Shown: positions 35,712 to 44,796, counted from the first letter of the stretch. The stretch: 63,550 bases of DNA from Bdellovibrio sp. CG22_combo_CG10-13_8_21_14_all_39_27 (GCA_002786715.1 PCTW01000038.1:124492-188041); one strand, 5' to 3'. Program-made: numbers and translations. The notes: a model not told the origin generated them from the sequence alone.

Positions 35712-37104
35712 AATTGAAAATCTCTTTTAAGTTCAGAGGTAGCTCGGTGACTTTTTCAAGGTAGGCGATATTCGAATGAATGCTTTTTAAAACTTCTTTC
35801 AACTGGGGGAACTGCTTTATCGCTTCAGCGGTGACTAAGATTTCAGATGATTTCATTATGTCAGCCATGGCCCACTTTTGTGAAACTTGGGTACCGTCCA
35901 AAATGACTTTTTTGGAATTTACATAATGCTCTTTCTCAAAAACTGAAAAGAGCTGTTGGTTTTCTTCGAGATTGTTTGTGCCAAGCCTCGATACAATAAT
36001 GACAATATTATGAACTGCTTGAGTTTCAAAATGTTTTTCAATTTTGCGGATAAGTTTTTTGCCTTCGTTGGAATCGGCGTAGGGGGCGAGTTGATCTCGT
36101 GAAAGAAGCACGGCCAGAGGGCCAGCTTGTTGAACAAATTGCTGATGGATTGCAGACAAATCTGACCGATCAATTGTCTTTGGACGTGAAAAATTTTCTG
36201 AGGTTAATGACGAAGAATGGTTCGGTTGAGATTTCGCAATTTTGTTCGCGATTGATCTCGTGAGAGCAAGCCTTATTCCCAAAGGGGTCAAATCAGTACT
36301 TAGGAGATGAGAGGACACCTTGAGATGATTTTTAAAGGCAATGTCTTTATAACCTCCCCAATCACTAGTAATAGTGGCAATTCCTTTTTCATGAGCTTGT
36401 GCTATTGATACGCCAAAATCTTCCATGATAAAGCGCGATAAGGAAATTAGTGTGCTCTCCTTAGTTAAAAGACTTGGCCATTCTAAAGATTTTTTCATGC
36501 CTTCGAAACGCGGCGGTTGTTTCCATTTCAAATGAGAAACCAACGACAAAATTTCTGATTCAAATGATTTCTTGAATATCATTCTTCCCTGATCTTGATT
36601 GTATTCATCATCAAATGAGCCAAAAAGTGTTAATTGGTACTCGGGAGAGTGGATATGTTGAAGAAAGTATAAAGTCCAAATGAGATCGAGAATATTCTTT
36701 TGTCTCGAGATCCTTCCGGCATAGATTAACTTTTTTGTCACTGGGTTAATGTCTTCATTCGCCTGATCAAATAGGCTTCGAGGGATTACAGATACTTGAT
36801 TTGGTTCTAAACCTAAAATTTCAATAGCCGCTAACTTTGAAGATTCTGACATTACCCAAAGATAAATATTTTCCCCAGGCCAATAGGGCATTTCTGCTAA
36901 TGACCTTAAGAGATTTCCATAAAGAATGATGTGTACTTTTGAAGCATTTTTTTTAAAACGAATCCACTGGGTCGTATCGTCAGGGAACCATAACTCTTCC
37001 TGAGGAAATTTTATTTCAAAAAACGCCCTAATCTTTTGACTTAAAAGATTTAAACTTTCTTGGCATAAAAGGTCAGCATCGGGGATAAGTTCATGAACTT
37101 TCAT
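35704..37104 (-). CDS. GT4-type glycosyltransferase with Gln in EX7E
   Basis: 466 aa. The donor half has KLIYAGRISRQKNILDLIWTL and EDFGVSIAQAHEKGIATI before TSDWGG; the second Glu of EX7E is Gln (E-DFGVSIA-Q). The C-terminal 120 residues form an extra alpha/beta domain (VHNIVIIVSRLGTNNLEENQ). The same WGG block is present in the GT4 proteins at 7006 and 31183, so the three form a paralogous set. It is divergent from the GT-C gene at 37151 and coupled to the dead S26-like gene. Confidence 0.82.
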   Translation of the reverse strand: MKVHELIPDADLLCQESLNLLSQKIRAFFEIKFPQEELWFPDDTTQWIRFKKNASKVHIILYGNLLRSLAEMPYWPGENIYLWVMSESSKLAAIEILGLEPNQVSVIPRSLFDQANEDINPVTKKLIYAGRISRQKNILDLIWTLYFLQHIHSPEYQLTLFGSFDDEYNQDQGRMIFKKSFESEILSLVSHLKWKQPPRFEGMKKSLEWPSLLTKESTLISLSRFIMEDFGVSIAQAHEKGIATITSDWGGYKDIAFKNHLKVSSHLLSTDLTPLGIRLALTRSIANKIAKSQPNHSSSLTSENFSRPKTIDRSDLSAIHQQFVQQAGPLAVLLSRDQLAPYADSNEGKKLIRKIEKHFETQAVHNIVIIVSRLGTNNLEENQQLFSVFEKEHYVNSKKVILDGTQVSQKWAMADIMKSSEILVTAEAIKQFPQLKEVLKSIHSNIAYLEKVTELPLNLKEIFNFE

Positions 37105-37150
37105 TTGTTTAATTGTATCTCTAAATAGGTCTTCGTGCTACTATGTTCAA

Positions 37151-38920
37151 GTGAATACAACATCTTGGAAAGATCGTAAAATTATTCAACTCCTCTTTTG
37201 GATTGGGGTGGTATGGTTTTTTTACGGCTTCACTCTGTTTTTTGACTTTTTTGTTTTTGATGATGGGCTTCATATTTGGGATAATGCCATTACGGGAGTT
37301 CGCACTCCGAATGACTTATTTTATTATTGGCGTTTCTCTTTGACCCCAGTTATTTATTTTGTTTGGCAGTTGGTTTCTATTGTTTTTTCCAATCAAGATC
37401 CGGCACCCTTTCGAGCCTTAAATTTTGTGCTTATGGGAGGCTGCTCTTTTCTAGTCTTTGATTTAAGTCGCACCTATTTAAAATTAATTTCAAAAGGTTA
37501 CCATGCATTTGAATATTTCCTTCCTTTTTTAGCAGGTCTTTTCTTTCTTCTGCACCCTTCTCAAGTCGAGTCCATTGTTTGGGTTTCCTCAGGAAGGACA
37601 TTGCTTGCAACATTTTTTGCTCTTCTTTCTTTAAAATCTCTATCCCTCGTTGAGGAGGAATCTGATTTTTCTAAGTACACATTCTTAACTGTCGTTTTTT
37701 TCGTTTTGGGAGTTTTGTCTAAACCATCTATTGTGACCCTTCCTGTGCTAATGGCAGGCTTGCTTTATTTAAAAGGGAAAAATATTAAGCAAGCTTTGAG
37801 CGTACTTTGGCCGATTATATTAATCGGAATTGTGATGGGCTTTCTCCATATTAGTGAAGTGTTTACCCCTTATCTTAAAACTCTGAGTTACGCAGATCGA
37901 TTGATTATTGTTTTAGATAGTATTTCGAGCTACTTCAAAATTTTATATTTTCCCTTTATTCAAAGTTTTGATTATGCCCGAAACCCGGCCAATGTTCTGA
38001 GCGAATGGTATGCAAACAAATGGTTATTCCTCATTTCTCCTTCGTTAATACTAATATCTATTTTTTCTGGTCTCTTTACGAAACGTTTTAAGACATGGTC
38101 CCTCTTTATGTTGGGTTTTTACGCTCTTTTACTGCCTAATATGGGCTTTATTTATTATGACTTTCAGAACATAAGTACTGTCTCAAGTCGTTATTTACAT
38201 TTACCTTTGGTCATCGTCTCTTTTGCCATCATTCCTCTTGGCCTATTTCTAATTGATAAATGGAAGAACTATTCAATCGCTTTGGCATGCTCTACTTTGG
38301 GAGTATTTATTTTAATGGCCCTGATTAATTTTAATTACGCTCGCTTATGGGTTAATTCATTAGAAGTTCTATCGCATAGTCGATCCATTACTGGTCCCAC
38401 ATATCCTCTTAGTATGTCGATGGGCAATCTTTACATGCGATCTGGAAAATATAAATTAGCGGAGAAAGAATTTTTAGAAGCATGGGACTTAGAGCCAATT
38501 GACTATGGTCCAGTCCTTGCCTTGATTGAACTCTATCAAATCTATAAATTTAAAGGTCCGATCGATAATTTTTTGACAAAGGTTCGCGAAAGAGGAGTTT
38601 TTATTACTCCGGACAAAAGTTTTGAGATTGCAAAGCTTTACGCTGAAATTGATAATTATGAGAGAGCGCGCCATTTTTCTAACATTGCTTACAAATCAAA
38701 TATTGAACCCGAAGCCAGCAAGGCTTTTTACTTGAAAAGTATTGAAATGCTCAATAGAAAAAAGATAAATCATTATCTTTTTGTGATTAAGAATTTTATT
38801 GAATTAAAGAAGTTTAAAATGGCGCAAGATATATATGAAGTAGCAACTTTAGAATTTCCAAATTCGCGAGAATTATTAGATCTTAAGAATAATCTACCTA
38901 GTACTAACGGTGAAAATTAG
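37151..38920 (+). CDS. GT-C-type membrane glycosyltransferase with C-terminal TPR-like region
   Basis: 589 aa from a GTG. About 11 membrane helices fill residues 1-400, including the luminal loop LLHPSQVESIVWVSSGRTLL, which resembles the HP-x2-[ST]E-x2-[AV]W signature of TMTC/DUF1736-like GT-C enzymes. An early Asp-Asp loop (FVFDDGLH) is in the expected place for the catalytic Asp. Residues 415-589 are helical pairs similar to TPRs (KYKLAEKEFLEAWDLEPIDYGP). These enzymes use lipid-linked sugars on the periplasmic side. It leads a plus-strand run with two anchored small proteins. Confidence 0.75.
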   Translation: MNTTSWKDRKIIQLLFWIGVVWFFYGFTLFFDFFVFDDGLHIWDNAITGVRTPNDLFYYWRFSLTPVIYFVWQLVSIVFSNQDPAPFRALNFVLMGGCSFLVFDLSRTYLKLISKGYHAFEYFLPFLAGLFFLLHPSQVESIVWVSSGRTLLATFFALLSLKSLSLVEEESDFSKYTFLTVVFFVLGVLSKPSIVTLPVLMAGLLYLKGKNIKQALSVLWPIILIGIVMGFLHISEVFTPYLKTLSYADRLIIVLDSISSYFKILYFPFIQSFDYARNPANVLSEWYANKWLFLISPSLILISIFSGLFTKRFKTWSLFMLGFYALLLPNMGFIYYDFQNISTVSSRYLHLPLVIVSFAIIPLGLFLIDKWKNYSIALACSTLGVFILMALINFNYARLWVNSLEVLSHSRSITGPTYPLSMSMGNLYMRSGKYKLAEKEFLEAWDLEPIDYGPVLALIELYQIYKFKGPIDNFLTKVRERGVFITPDKSFEIAKLYAEIDNYERARHFSNIAYKSNIEPEASKAFYLKSIEMLNRKKINHYLFVIKNFIELKKFKMAQDIYEVATLEFPNSRELLDLKNNLPSTNGEN

Positions 38921-39379
38921 ATGAAGCGCTCAAGTTTAATCGCGGTTATTTTTTTATTGCTTTGGGGTGTCTACCATCTATCATCTCAAATGAATTGGGA
39001 AAGGGAAGTGGCCCTCGTCACCTCTATTCGAAGAAATCAATGGATTAAAAATGAAAAGCTGAGTCCACTTACTTATCCAGTCCAGCGGAGTGAGAAAATA
39101 AGACTTTGTCATAGGGATAGTGAGCGCATTAGCGAATTGTTACTTTTGAAAAGTGGTCGATTTACTTTTAAATTGTTGGATACGAAGGGGAATCAGGATC
39201 TTAGGAGCCGGTCTCTCGAAGGTTATTATTCCATTAATAGAGGTGATATCTTTTTTGCCGAAGAACATCAATTTCATGGTGGTAGCATTCTTATGCTCAA
39301 TAGTGATTTAACTCCTAAAGTGATTTCTTTTGGTCGGACTTTGCTAAGCGTTGCTGATTGTAAAAATTTTGCTTTATAA
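38921..39379 (+). CDS. Small membrane-anchored protein
   Basis: 152 aa. A short N-terminal hydrophobic anchor (SSLIAVIFLLLWGVYHL) precedes a beta-rich domain with IRLCHRDSERI, then GYYSINRGDIFF, and ends near VADCKNF. The two cysteines could be paired in the periplasm. The order (anchor, Cys-containing strand, YxISxGxxFF, final Cys) resembles the next protein, so the two may be related. The start follows the GT-C stop codon directly. The function is not known. Confidence 0.55.
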   Translation: MKRSSLIAVIFLLLWGVYHLSSQMNWEREVALVTSIRRNQWIKNEKLSPLTYPVQRSEKIRLCHRDSERISELLLLKSGRFTFKLLDTKGNQDLRSRSLEGYYSINRGDIFFAEEHQFHGGSILMLNSDLTPKVISFGRTLLSVADCKNFAL

Positions 39380-39435
39380 TCCTATTGTCTCTCATTTAGT
39401 TTATAATGATAAAGATTCTATTTTTTGGAGGAATT

Positions 39436-40041
39436 GTGGCTAAATCAGGCGGAAGTAATTATGGAGTTATTTTTGGAATAGGAGCCTTGATTGGAATTGG
39501 ACTCCTTTTGAAAGTAGTTCTTGATCATAATGGGCAGCTAATTGCCCAGGAAGAAAAAATCCAAACTTTAAACAACCAAATTGTTGAACTTAAAACATCA
39601 TTTGAGGTGGCCCTAGGGACGATTGATACCAAGCTCGCTGCTACTCGCTTGGAAGCGTTAGAGAATACGAAGACTAGTAATGTTCAAACAGTAGCTGCTG
39701 AAAATCCTTATGTTCAAAAAGTGCCCGCCAAGATGTCAGTGAAGAAAGGCTATTTTTGTCAATCCGATAACTCTGGAAAAAGTACTATCGTTTTTTTTGA
39801 GGGCGATTCGAATATAAAAGCTTGGGCCGACACCGATGACACATTGGCGTCTATTAAAGGCAAAAGTCCGGATACAGTAGGAACTTATAAAATCAGTAAT
39901 GGGTTTTTATACCTCTCACTCGTTCAAGCTGGAAAAAGAGTAAATAGACGGGCCGCGATTATTACTTTCGATGAAGACGGCGTAATCACCGAATTCGACT
40001 ATTATAATAATATATTTAGCGCCCTCACTTGCCCCTTCTAG
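39436..40041 (+). CDS. Membrane-anchored protein with coiled coil and C-terminal beta domain
   Basis: About 201 aa from a GTG at 39436 (GGAGG 4 nt upstream; an ATG at 39406 has no ribosome site). The helix YGVIFGIGALIGIGLLLKVV is followed by a coiled coil (IAQEEKIQTLNNQIVELKTS), then a domain with GYFCQSDNSGKST and TYKISNGFLYLSL, and it ends at ALTCPF. The Cys pair and the YKISNGFLYL block recall the preceding protein. Its position right before the large pilin-like gene suggests a role in fibre assembly or anchoring, which is inference. Confidence 0.55.
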   Translation: MAKSGGSNYGVIFGIGALIGIGLLLKVVLDHNGQLIAQEEKIQTLNNQIVELKTSFEVALGTIDTKLAATRLEALENTKTSNVQTVAAENPYVQKVPAKMSVKKGYFCQSDNSGKSTIVFFEGDSNIKAWADTDDTLASIKGKSPDTVGTYKISNGFLYLSLVQAGKRVNRRAAIITFDEDGVITEFDYYNNIFSALTCPF

Positions 40042-40157
40042 TTAGGTAATTTGCCACAAATTCGTTGCATTCATTCATTTGTCAATATTTTATATTTACA
40101 TTTAAGTATTCCTTAAGAAAGACCGAAAACTAAGTAATTCCATATTGTTAAGATAAT

Positions 40158-40238
40158 TATTCCAAGTCTCTTGGTTGAAACTATTGGAATAGGGTTAGAA
40201 TATTAAAAATAATGCCAAGTGTCTAAAAGTTGAAACTA
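40158..40238 (+). promoter_or_regulatory. Repeat-rich region upstream of the pilin-like gene
   Basis: The 243-bp gap 40042-40284 has no gene. It holds an imperfect direct repeat, CCAAGTCTCTTGGTTGAAAC (from 40162) and CCAAGTGTCTAAAAGTTGAA (from 40215), about 53 bp apart. The first copy contains the dyad CCAAG-TCT-CTTGG, and TATTCCAA (40158) pairs with TTGGAATA (40184). These could be operator sites for the large fibre gene. Confidence 0.4.
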
Positions 40239-40284
40239 AAACGGCTTAAGTGACACTAATTTGGCTTAAAACTAGGGTAGTTTT

Positions 40285-42561
40285 ATGAAAAAGCGAATGA
40301 GTTTTTTAGCGATCGTCAAAGAGCTGCTGACCAGTAAAGACCAGCATGGTTTTTCTCTGGCGGAAGTTATGGTGGCTGCAGGTATGATGGGCGCACTCTC
40401 TTTAGTAGTTGTGAACTTATCAAAGACTGCTAACAAAACGACAAAAACCATTAGCCAGACAGTCGAGATTACAGAGATCCATTCGACTGTGTTGCGAGCT
40501 CTTTCGATTGAGTCAGCCTGTCAGGAGACAATGACGAGATCGACTTCTGGAGGACCGGCATTGAATGTCGATGGCATCACAGGGGCACCTCAACCTGTTG
40601 TCAATATTTATGGAAAGATCACTCAGCTTGGTACATTTCCTGTGGTTATTACTTCTGACCCAACGGATGTAAATGGGGACGGTAAACCAGATAACGAATA
40701 TGGTGATCAAGCAGGGACAGTAAACGTTCAAGGTATTCAAGTTGAAAATTATATTCAGACTGGTACATCAGCTGCAGCTGGTGAGCGATATGGTTCAGTT
40801 GATATTCGTATTACTTATCGTAAAGGTCACCAAAGTGCCGTCGGTAACGATAATATTATCAAAGATGGTTCTTATGGCGGTGTGAATGCAACGAAAATTA
40901 TTAGAGGTGTTCAAGTTGTAGCAACAACTGCAGGTGACATCGTTTCGTGTCGAGCAGACTCAAGCCAGTTCTTACAAGCTGCCTGTGATATGTTTAGTGG
41001 TGAACTTTTATCGAGTACCGTTTCTTCAGGTTTCAAATGTCACAACATAAAACTTTTCAATACTCCTGATGCTGGAACAGGAAACCTTAATAATAAATTT
41101 TCTCTTATCGGTAGACACGATGCCGCTTCTCCAAATGCCGAAGGTTCAATTAAGGCGGAAGGTGGCTTAGTTGTCGGTTCAGCAGGTGGTATGCCTCAGT
41201 TTACAGATGACACAGTAGCTCCTGGTCAGGGTAATGCTCTTATTCAAAACACTTTATCTGTCGGTGCCAATGGCGCCTACAATGCGACAGCTGCAGTTGG
41301 TGCAAACGGTGCACTGGTGCAAGGGGCATTGATGGTTTCGGGCTTGGCCCTTTCAAAACCAGCTGGCGCAGGTGTCGGTGACGGATATTTTACTGGTGGG
41401 TTAACAGTTGGGACTGACATGACTTCAACTTCGACTTCTGCTAATACGGCCGGAGATTTGTCAGTTCAAAGTAATGCTAAGATTCGGTCGAGCTTATACG
41501 TAGGACCTTTCCCTGCTCCTGCAATTACGGACATGGTGAGAATTAATGATACAGGTGCTGGTGCTTTTACAAATTCTCTTTCAGTAACAGGTGGAACAAC
41601 TTCATTGGCCAGAACTTCGGATGGTGTGGCTTTAAGTGTTACCAACGGTTCAACTGCAATGAGTTATGGGAGCACTATTACAAATGTCAGTGCTGTAAAA
41701 AATAGTGCAGTAACAGTTAACGTGAATAGTGTTACAGGATATCCGCTTGAAGTTAAGCAAACAAATCCAAACTTTAGAGTTTCTAATAGTGGAGAGATTA
41801 CTATTTATAACGGATCCGGTACGTTGCCGGGCAATGTCGTAACCCAAATTGCATCGGGCGCAGGTGCGGGTTATAGACCTTCTTATATTTACAATATGCC
41901 AACGTATTCATCAGGAAATTTAACGGCCTCTCAATATAATGAAATTCCCAATAAACGTTGGGTTCTTGAGGCTGTGTATAACTCTCTCTCGGATCAAGTG
42001 GATAAGACATCTTTATTGAATGCCGTTTCAAATATTGCAGCCCAGCCATTTGACGCTATTATGATGGCAATTTGCGATAATATTAAAGTGAAGTCGATGA
42101 GTACCGGAGCGTATTCGTCCGGCGCCGTTTCTGGTGCAAACTGTATGATAGATTCTTATGTTTGTGGGGATAACGGGACAACTCAAAGATGTTCCACTCA
42201 CTATTCTGTAAATTACAATGCAACAGGCACACTTACAGTCGGCGGGACAGCTTCGATTACTGGTAACACGACGATAGGTGGAAATTTAACTGCAAATGGT
42301 GGTTATATTTACGCTACAGCAGGATATATCAGATCAGCCTCCTACGTTCGCGGTGATAGCCATGTTTATGGTGGAACCTATGTTCAAGCTGGTGGCTCTG
42401 CTAAAACCGGCTTATCAGGAATTTGCGGTTCAAGTGGTACATGCGCAACTCGATTTGGTCGCTATGTTTGTAATAATGGTGGTGTTGTGATTGGTATGGT
42501 TAACGGACAATTAATCTGTGCTCGAAACGGTGGTGGTGTATCAGGTCCAGTTGGAATCTAA
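40285..42561 (+). CDS. Prepilin-type protein with long tail-fibre-like C-terminus
   Basis: 758 aa. A 22-residue leader ends in HG, and the mature start FSLAEVMVAAGMMGALSLVV has Phe at +1 and Glu at +5, the type IV prepilin peptidase pattern. The next ~80 residues are pilin-like. A calcium-loop-like DVNGDGKPDN lies near 130. From about residue 280 the chain becomes Gly/Ser/Thr/Asn-rich with short repeated beta segments, ending in YVCNNGGVVIGMVNGQLIC; this resembles the PilV/tail-fibre style. A normal pilin is 120-180 aa. The next gene encodes an S74 chaperone domain, which normally trimerises and folds phage tail fibres. It probably forms a pilus-tip or surface adhesin. TAGGG lies upstream of the ATG. 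Confidence 0.8.
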   Translation: MKKRMSFLAIVKELLTSKDQHGFSLAEVMVAAGMMGALSLVVVNLSKTANKTTKTISQTVEITEIHSTVLRALSIESACQETMTRSTSGGPALNVDGITGAPQPVVNIYGKITQLGTFPVVITSDPTDVNGDGKPDNEYGDQAGTVNVQGIQVENYIQTGTSAAAGERYGSVDIRITYRKGHQSAVGNDNIIKDGSYGGVNATKIIRGVQVVATTAGDIVSCRADSSQFLQAACDMFSGELLSSTVSSGFKCHNIKLFNTPDAGTGNLNNKFSLIGRHDAASPNAEGSIKAEGGLVVGSAGGMPQFTDDTVAPGQGNALIQNTLSVGANGAYNATAAVGANGALVQGALMVSGLALSKPAGAGVGDGYFTGGLTVGTDMTSTSTSANTAGDLSVQSNAKIRSSLYVGPFPAPAITDMVRINDTGAGAFTNSLSVTGGTTSLARTSDGVALSVTNGSTAMSYGSTITNVSAVKNSAVTVNVNSVTGYPLEVKQTNPNFRVSNSGEITIYNGSGTLPGNVVTQIASGAGAGYRPSYIYNMPTYSSGNLTASQYNEIPNKRWVLEAVYNSLSDQVDKTSLLNAVSNIAAQPFDAIMMAICDNIKVKSMSTGAYSSGAVSGANCMIDSYVCGDNGTTQRCSTHYSVNYNATGTLTVGGTASITGNTTIGGNLTANGGYIYATAGYIRSASYVRGDSHVYGGTYVQAGGSAKTGLSGICGSSGTCATRFGRYVCNNGGVVIGMVNGQLICARNGGGVSGPVGI

Positions 42562-42634
42562 GCCCTGTGCTTGATGACTTGTAGGACCTCTGCTAGACTA
42601 AAACTGAGTGGTTTTATTACTAAGGAAAAATGTT

Positions 42635-43066
42635 ATGGCTGAGCAACAAAACGAAAAGAAAAAAGAATACTCTTTTGGTGGAATCAAAGAATTCAATTTG
42701 GAAGAAATCGAGAAAGAAGTGCTCAATGATAGCGTTTATCTCGATGTGTTTGCGGGCTCTGATTTGGCCTTCAAAGAAAACATTCAACCACTTTTAAACC
42801 CACTTGAAGCCTTAAAGAAACTCGATGGAGTTCTTTATAATTATAAGCCTGAGACAGGCTTAGAAACTGAACTTCGTCCTGGATTTATTGCTCAGAATGT
42901 TGAAAAGGTTGTCCCTTTAGCAGTTGCTGTTGATGAGTCGGGTCTTAAATACGTCAACTATTCAGCGCTAGCACCAATGCTGGTTGAATCAGTTAAAGAG
43001 CTTGCCAAAGTTGTTGAAGCCCAAGCGAACGAAATCGCTGAGCTCAAGAAAAAGCTTAATCAGTAA
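42635..43066 (+). CDS. Stand-alone S74 (endosialidase-type) intramolecular chaperone domain
   Basis: 143 aa from the ATG at 42635 (AAGGA 8 nt upstream). The S74 signature is GSDLAFKENIQPL (the SDxxxKENI block), then LETELRPGFIAQNVEKVVPL and YVNYSALAPMLVESVKELAK, and a C-terminal coiled coil. S74 domains are usually the last part of a fibre protein and help it trimerise, then may cut themselves off. Here it is a separate gene 73 nt after the fibre gene and has no signal peptide. Chaperoning in trans is proposed. Confidence 0.82.
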   Translation: MAEQQNEKKKEYSFGGIKEFNLEEIEKEVLNDSVYLDVFAGSDLAFKENIQPLLNPLEALKKLDGVLYNYKPETGLETELRPGFIAQNVEKVVPLAVAVDESGLKYVNYSALAPMLVESVKELAKVVEAQANEIAELKKKLNQ

Positions 43067-43070
43067 TTTT

Positions 43071-43352
43071 TTATTTTAATAATTTTTTAGAAAGCAGGCT
43101 TGAAACGAAAGTTTCAACGTCTGCATCTAATTGTGCAGAAGTGACGTTATAATCGCTCATGATTTGCGCTTTAATGTCTGTGAGATTCATTTTCTTCTCT
43201 AAGCCCTTCCAGACTTCAGCGGCCACGCCGTCGATTTTATAGAAGAGTTCTGAGTCGTCCATTTTCATAAGAACGAAGGTTCCATCTTGGTTGTTTCGAG
43301 AAACAACATCTTCATGGACTTGGTAAACTTTATTCTGGTCTAAATTACTCAT
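43071..43352 (-). CDS. PqqD-like protein (RiPP recognition element fold)
   Basis: 93 aa from ATG 43352 (AAGGAAGGG upstream; an earlier start at 43382 has none). The PqqD pattern is visible: VVSRNNQDGTFVLMKMDDSE, FYKIDGVAAEVWKGLEKKM, and a C-terminal helix with DYNVTSAQLDADVETFVSSL. PqqD domains bind the leader of a peptide substrate and present it to a radical SAM enzyme. The gene is divergent from the radical SAM gene at 43438 across 85 bp. No precursor peptide was found close by, so the ligand is unknown. PqqD-like proteins also occur in exopolysaccharide loci. Confidence 0.75.
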   Translation of the reverse strand: MSNLDQNKVYQVHEDVVSRNNQDGTFVLMKMDDSELFYKIDGVAAEVWKGLEKKMNLTDIKAQIMSDYNVTSAQLDADVETFVSSLLSKKLLK

Positions 43353-43437
43353 GATACCCTTCCTTAAACTCTGTTCAATCAATTCTTAGACGACAAGAAC
43401 CTACTGTCAATATATCATAGACTAAAGGAAAATTCGG

Positions 43438-44796
43438 TTGAAAAAAGATAAACGCTACCAAAAAATAGACCAAATTAGTCCGAGTTTTTGCTTGGCCAAA
43501 TGGCTACAGGTCACTATTGATCTCAAGCACGGAACAAATCATAGTTGTCATCATCCAGAGCGACACATCATTCCTACCCAGTTATTAGAAAACAAGCCTG
43601 ATGTTCTTCATAATACGCCCTTTAAAAAGCGCCAACGCAAACTGATGCTCGAGGGAGTTCGACCGCCAGAGTGTAGCTATTGCTGGACCGTCGAAGACGC
43701 GCCCGGTGAGCATATCTCTGATCGTTATATAAAGTCGACTGATCCCTGGGCCTGGGACTCGCTAGAGAAGATTGCCAAGTTACCGTGGGATCAAGACATT
43801 AATCCAACCTACGTCGAAGTGATGTTTGATTCGATTTGTAATCTTTCCTGTAGTTATTGCATGGCCGATATCTCGACTTCGATTATGAAAGAAATGAAGG
43901 AATTCGGGCCTTATCCTGTCACAGATCAGCAGCATAGAATGCCAAAGCATGCAGACCGAGTCGATGATGAGGAAAATATTTTTCAAAAAGCTTTTTGGAA
44001 ATGGCTCCCTACTTTGAGTCAAGATCTACAAGTTTTAAGAATTACGGGAGGAGAACCGCTATTGTCTCCGCAAAATGATAAGCTTCTTGAATTTTTTGAG
44101 ACACATACTTTTAAAAAACTCGAACTCATCGTTAACACCAATCTCTCAATGCCATCTGAATTTGTGCGCGGGAAATTATTAAGAGTTAAAAAACTGGTCG
44201 ATAACAAAAGAGTGGCTGGTTTTGAGCTTTATACAAGTCTCGATGCCTTCGATTCTGCCGCTGCCTATATTCGCAGTGGTCTTAATCTCGAACTTTTTTG
44301 GAAAAATATAGAACTCGTTCATGAGCTTTTTCCAGAATCTCAAATTGTCATCATGTGTGCTTACAATATTCTCAGCATGGGAAGTTTTGATGAGCTGATT
44401 CAATGTGTTCGATCCTATAAAGAAAAAGGTTATAAGTTGGTTCTCGATTTATCCTATGTTAAAAATCCTTTTTATCTGCGAGCCAATTTGGCCACTGAAG
44501 ACTTGAGAACGAAGCTCGAATCTTCCTATGCGCTCATGAAGTCTCTTTGTGCCCAAGGCCTATTTTCGGCACATGAGCTATCCAAACTAGAGACAGTTTA
44601 TAATTGGGTAAAATCTCCTAATGAACAAAGTGATATTTTAAGAGGAAGAAGAGACTTTTATTCATTTATTAATGAATATGATAAGCGAAAGAAAACCAAT
44701 TTTTTAAAAACCTTTCCTGAATATGAAGCCTTTTATAAAACCTGTCATAAGGTTTTCGAGTTCACTGAAGCTGATCGCCTAGCCTCGAAGAAATAG
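43438..44796 (+). CDS. Radical SAM protein with N-terminal twitch domain
   Basis: 452 aa, the longest of the set. N-terminal auxiliary cysteines are FCLAKWLQVTIDLKHGTNHSC, and the C-x2-C pair in PPECSYCWTVEDAPG. The SAM motif CNLSCSYC is near residue 134, followed by a charged insert, RITGGEPLLS and YTSLDAFD. The C-terminal 100 residues have no cysteine cluster. It is divergent from the PqqD-like gene, the usual partner arrangement of peptide-modifying radical SAM enzymes. The start is TTG with AAAGGA upstream. Confidence 0.85.
   Translation: MKKDKRYQKIDQISPSFCLAKWLQVTIDLKHGTNHSCHHPERHIIPTQLLENKPDVLHNTPFKKRQRKLMLEGVRPPECSYCWTVEDAPGEHISDRYIKSTDPWAWDSLEKIAKLPWDQDINPTYVEVMFDSICNLSCSYCMADISTSIMKEMKEFGPYPVTDQQHRMPKHADRVDDEENIFQKAFWKWLPTLSQDLQVLRITGGEPLLSPQNDKLLEFFETHTFKKLELIVNTNLSMPSEFVRGKLLRVKKLVDNKRVAGFELYTSLDAFDSAAAYIRSGLNLELFWKNIELVHELFPESQIVIMCAYNILSMGSFDELIQCVRSYKEKGYKLVLDLSYVKNPFYLRANLATEDLRTKLESSYALMKSLCAQGLFSAHELSKLETVYNWVKSPNEQSDILRGRRDFYSFINEYDKRKKTNFLKTFPEYEAFYKTCHKVFEFTEADRLASKK

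Noticed and set aside
40285-42561. Shufflon-type inversion system for the pilin tail
   Set aside because: The tail resembles PilV in style, but no recombinase gene or inverted recombination sites flank it.
43071-43352. Small RiPP precursor next to the PqqD-like gene
   Set aside because: No short frame with a leader-core layout and ribosome site was seen between 42562 and 43437.
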